Position numbers and translations under genes: made by a program. A DNA stretch of 64,000 nucleotides from Paragyromitra xinjiangensis (Eukaryota; Ascomycota; Pezizomycetes; Pezizales; Discinaceae): positions 2,418,001-2,482,000 of the forward strand of contig JBCAMK010000003.1 in the NCBI GenBank assembly GCA_038503065.1, written 5' to 3'. The notes below the pieces were generated by a model, which had not been told where the DNA came from, ran no database searches, and was given only the letters and a program-made list of their open reading frames with translations. The stretch's first letter is position 1. Each line of letters starts with the position of its first letter. This document shows positions 61,770 through 64,000 of this stretch, in pieces.

Positions 61770-63387
61770 TTTGGATGATGGTGTTGGAAAGTAGTGTTGG
61801 TTATTGAATAAGAAAGATGTTTAAACTCGAGGATGGTCTTCTGCTGAGTGAAGATTGAAGCTCAGCAGCGAGGGAGAAGGCCAGATTATATACTGCGGGG
61901 TCCATGGTATGGTGCCCCGCCCTCAGCCCTCCTGTAGGGATTCGATCTAGAGGCGCATGAGGTAGGACTAGGAACGAACCCACAAGGTACCGATATGATA
62001 CCATGTTTAGCCTTCATCCCACATTCCGTTAAACGGCTTGGCTGTAGTAATAAAAATTACAATTGAGGGATAGCTGGTTGTCTTTCGACAATTGGCAGAC
62101 ATATTCGCCAAGACATCCAAAACTCGGCTGGTGACGCGTCACCAGGCCGTGCTCTCACGGCGCTCGCTCCCATCTTGCTCGCCGAGAGCCACTTCGGGAT
62201 CAGCGTCTGAACAAAAGATTACTCAGAGGATATCTACTTGCTAGAAAATGAAAATGGCGGGACTTGAATTCACCTACGTGGCAGACGAGGCAGTGCTGAG
62301 CATAAGCCTCTAGGAGAGCTAAAGCTGCGAGAAGATCATTTAGACTAAGCTTGGAAAACTAGCTAATGATGCACTAAAGCTGCATCAGCGGGATGAACTC
62401 GGGGTATCATCAGTGATCATTTCTTTCAGCTTCTAATTTCATCGAAAATGTGCAATGGCCACTATTATTTACGATCACGGTCTCCGTGAAACCTCATTTT
62501 CAGCTAGAGGGTTAATTGGTGTTTAGCGGTTTATGTATGATTGGCTCTAGATGAAAGCTAAAATCGCCTAAATTCGAGAAAATGAATATATCAGACAAAA
62601 ATTCGACATTTCGCAACTACTCATAGCGGCGATACAAAACAGAAAAATTATGCGTGTTAGTGTAGCCTCCCTTGCGCTTCACTCACCAGCAGAGAACCCG
62701 AGTGAGCAGTCGTGACGGACTATGGCCCCTCCCAGATCTGCATTTGCCTGCAAGATAAACCTGACAAGTAACGGGAACACAAACGAATGAAAATCACATC
62801 CCCGCCATGCAAAAATAAAACAAAGTAAAATCACGTCGATACTCTCGAACTACAAATCACCCCATCCTTGACGTATCACTCCGCCTAATAGAATTGTGCA
62901 ACTCACCGAGGGTTTTATCCTGAACCACAGCTTCCCGATCCCTTCAGCAAATCTAGCCTAAAAGAATGAGGCATTACTTTCGTCATGAAGTTACTCCTAA
63001 ATACCATATATACGATCCGCACACGGCCAACACTGGAAGCTTTTGCTGGCAAGGAGGTTGATCAAGATGTTGCAATTACGACACTCCGCAGATAATAAAA
63101 GATGGAAATAGCTAATCAAATCTAGGCAAAGCGCTAGTGGTTGATAAGTTAGAAGAATTTACGAATAAAAGACGTGGTGTCAGCTCCCCCAATGAGGTTT
63201 AGAACCCAGGCACAGAACATCACTCGCTTCACACCCGAGGCTGAAGCGGGCTGAAGTGGCGGTGTACTCACCTCAGCCGCTGACGTCAATGTAAACAGTA
63301 CCAGGAACTGCCAACACTTCGATATGACCGCAATATTGTTTATCCCGTCCTTGCAGCTCCTTTCCATAATCATTGTGTCCCCAAGGA
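61770..63387. other. 1.6-kb gene-poor region
   Basis: No supported frame. A GAATTCAAGTCCC string on the minus strand near 62255-62270 is only tRNA-like in one arm. Leads to the 5' flank of the gene at the right edge. Confidence 0.4.
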
Positions 63388-64000
63388 ATGACTTCTATTG
63401 TGTTTGTCAGAAGTCATTCTACGCTCAGTCTACTTGCTCGGCGTCATGTCCTAAAACACTCAGCGCACGTATCCACACCTCGCATATGCTCGCCCAGCCG
63501 TACATTATTCACAACCAACTACGCCCTCAACCTTAAAACTAAAGAAACAACGAAAAAGTCTCCCCCAAGAAACGAATCTCTAGCAAACGCGCAGTCAGTG
63601 CCTTGGCACTATGAAGATGTTGACAAACCACCCGTCCAAAAGAATCGAGAATCAAATATCAAAGACAAAGGCACTCCACCATACATTTCATCTCAACCCA
63701 GCCATCTAATCCCAAAGCTAACAAAAAAACACAGGCAAACTCCTCTCAACACCCTCCCGCCTACTAAAACTACTCCTCCCACTCAAAGGTGCCACCAACC
63801 GGATAGATTCCACTGATCCATCCGGACCACTAGCACTTCTAGTCCACCCCCGTCAACCACTATCATATCTAGAACGACTAATCCAATCCGAGCTTCGCCC
63901 CATCACACCCCCCAATGGTAATCCCCGACCACCCGAAATCTCCTTCAAAGCAGTCGACGTAGGTGACAGCGCCGGTGAGACTGAAATATCTCTCCGTGGA
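63388..64000 (+). CDS. probable mitochondrial calcium uniporter (MCU), 5' part, cut by window end
   Basis: The right part (about 63744-64000) reads KLLSTPSRLLKLLLPLKGAT, then GPLALLVHPRQPLSYLERLI and QSELRPI, which I recall from the N-terminal domain of fungal MCU, the pore of the mitochondrial inner-membrane calcium channel. Upstream, an ATG at 63388 opens a mitochondrial-type presequence (MTSIVFVRSHSTLSLLARRH). The two frames differ, so at least one intron lies between; an acceptor ACACAG at 63738-63743 with a CTAAC branch is clear, but I found no donor that keeps phase apart from an early CGTACA near 63490. The pore motif lies beyond the window, so identity is provisional. Confidence 0.5.

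Noticed and set aside
62250..62340. tRNA-like sequence on the minus strand (GAATTCAAGTCCC)
   Set aside because: Only a T-loop-like string; anticodon and acceptor stems do not pair.

Overview
This is a stretch of filamentous ascomycete (Pezizomycotina) nuclear genome. Genes are cut by short introns (about 50-100 bp, GT..AG, often with a CTAAC/CTAAT-like branch site). Both strands are used equally. The recognisable proteins are fungal housekeeping families mixed with families typical of filamentous fungi (F-box/ankyrin proteins, a BTB protein, a GH76 mannanase, a CVNH lectin, a fungal 2OG-Fe(II) oxygenase-like protein). I cannot name the species; a Pezizomycetes-like fungus is only a guess. Exon models below were built by eye from splice signals, and reading phase was checked across each recognised junction.

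Layout. 1-5 kb: a possible C-terminal fragment, splicing factor Cef1/Cdc5 (-), a fungal membrane protein of unknown function (-). 5-15 kb: gene-poor, with a 2OG-Fe(II) oxygenase-like gene (-), a GNAT acetyltransferase (+), an F-box/ankyrin gene (-) and an unrecognised two-exon gene (+). 15-22 kb: dense housekeeping block with SPB4 helicase (-) divergent from mitochondrial uL22m (+), cystathionine gamma-synthase (-) divergent from a conserved unknown mitochondrial protein (+). 22-26 kb: a second F-box/ankyrin gene with a 151-bp inverted duplication just upstream. 26-29 kb: a BuGZ/ZNF207-like zinc-finger gene (-) divergent from a Mim2-like gene (+). 30.8-33.3 kb: mitochondrial malic enzyme in 12 exons, two of them 14-15 nt. 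34-40 kb: BTB protein (-) and a 1225-residue coiled-coil/Q-rich protein (-). 41-43 kb: GH76 mannanase (-), then 3 kb without genes. 46-49 kb: TAD2 (-) divergent from a TFIIIC WD40 subunit (+). 49-50 kb: a third F-box/ankyrin gene. 51-59 kb: RRP12 (+) facing UTP4 (-). 59.6 kb: tRNA-Val(UAC) next to a short telomere-like repeat. 61 kb: CVNH lectin (-). The right edge cuts a probable mitochondrial calcium uniporter gene (+).

How the genes relate: several act in ribosome biogenesis and translation (SPB4, RRP12, UTP4, uL22m, TAD2, tRNA-Val, TFIIIC), and several in mitochondria (uL22m, malic enzyme, Mim2-like, the unknown 20.9 kb protein, probable MCU). There is no operon or metabolic cluster. I see no CRISPR, prophage or plasmid features. 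The most interesting non-genic signals are a short terminal-inverted-repeat element present in two copies (6.3 and 55.0 kb, one with an 8-bp target-site-like duplication), a second candidate element at 35.5 kb, and the 24 kb inverted duplication carrying a tRNA-like B box.
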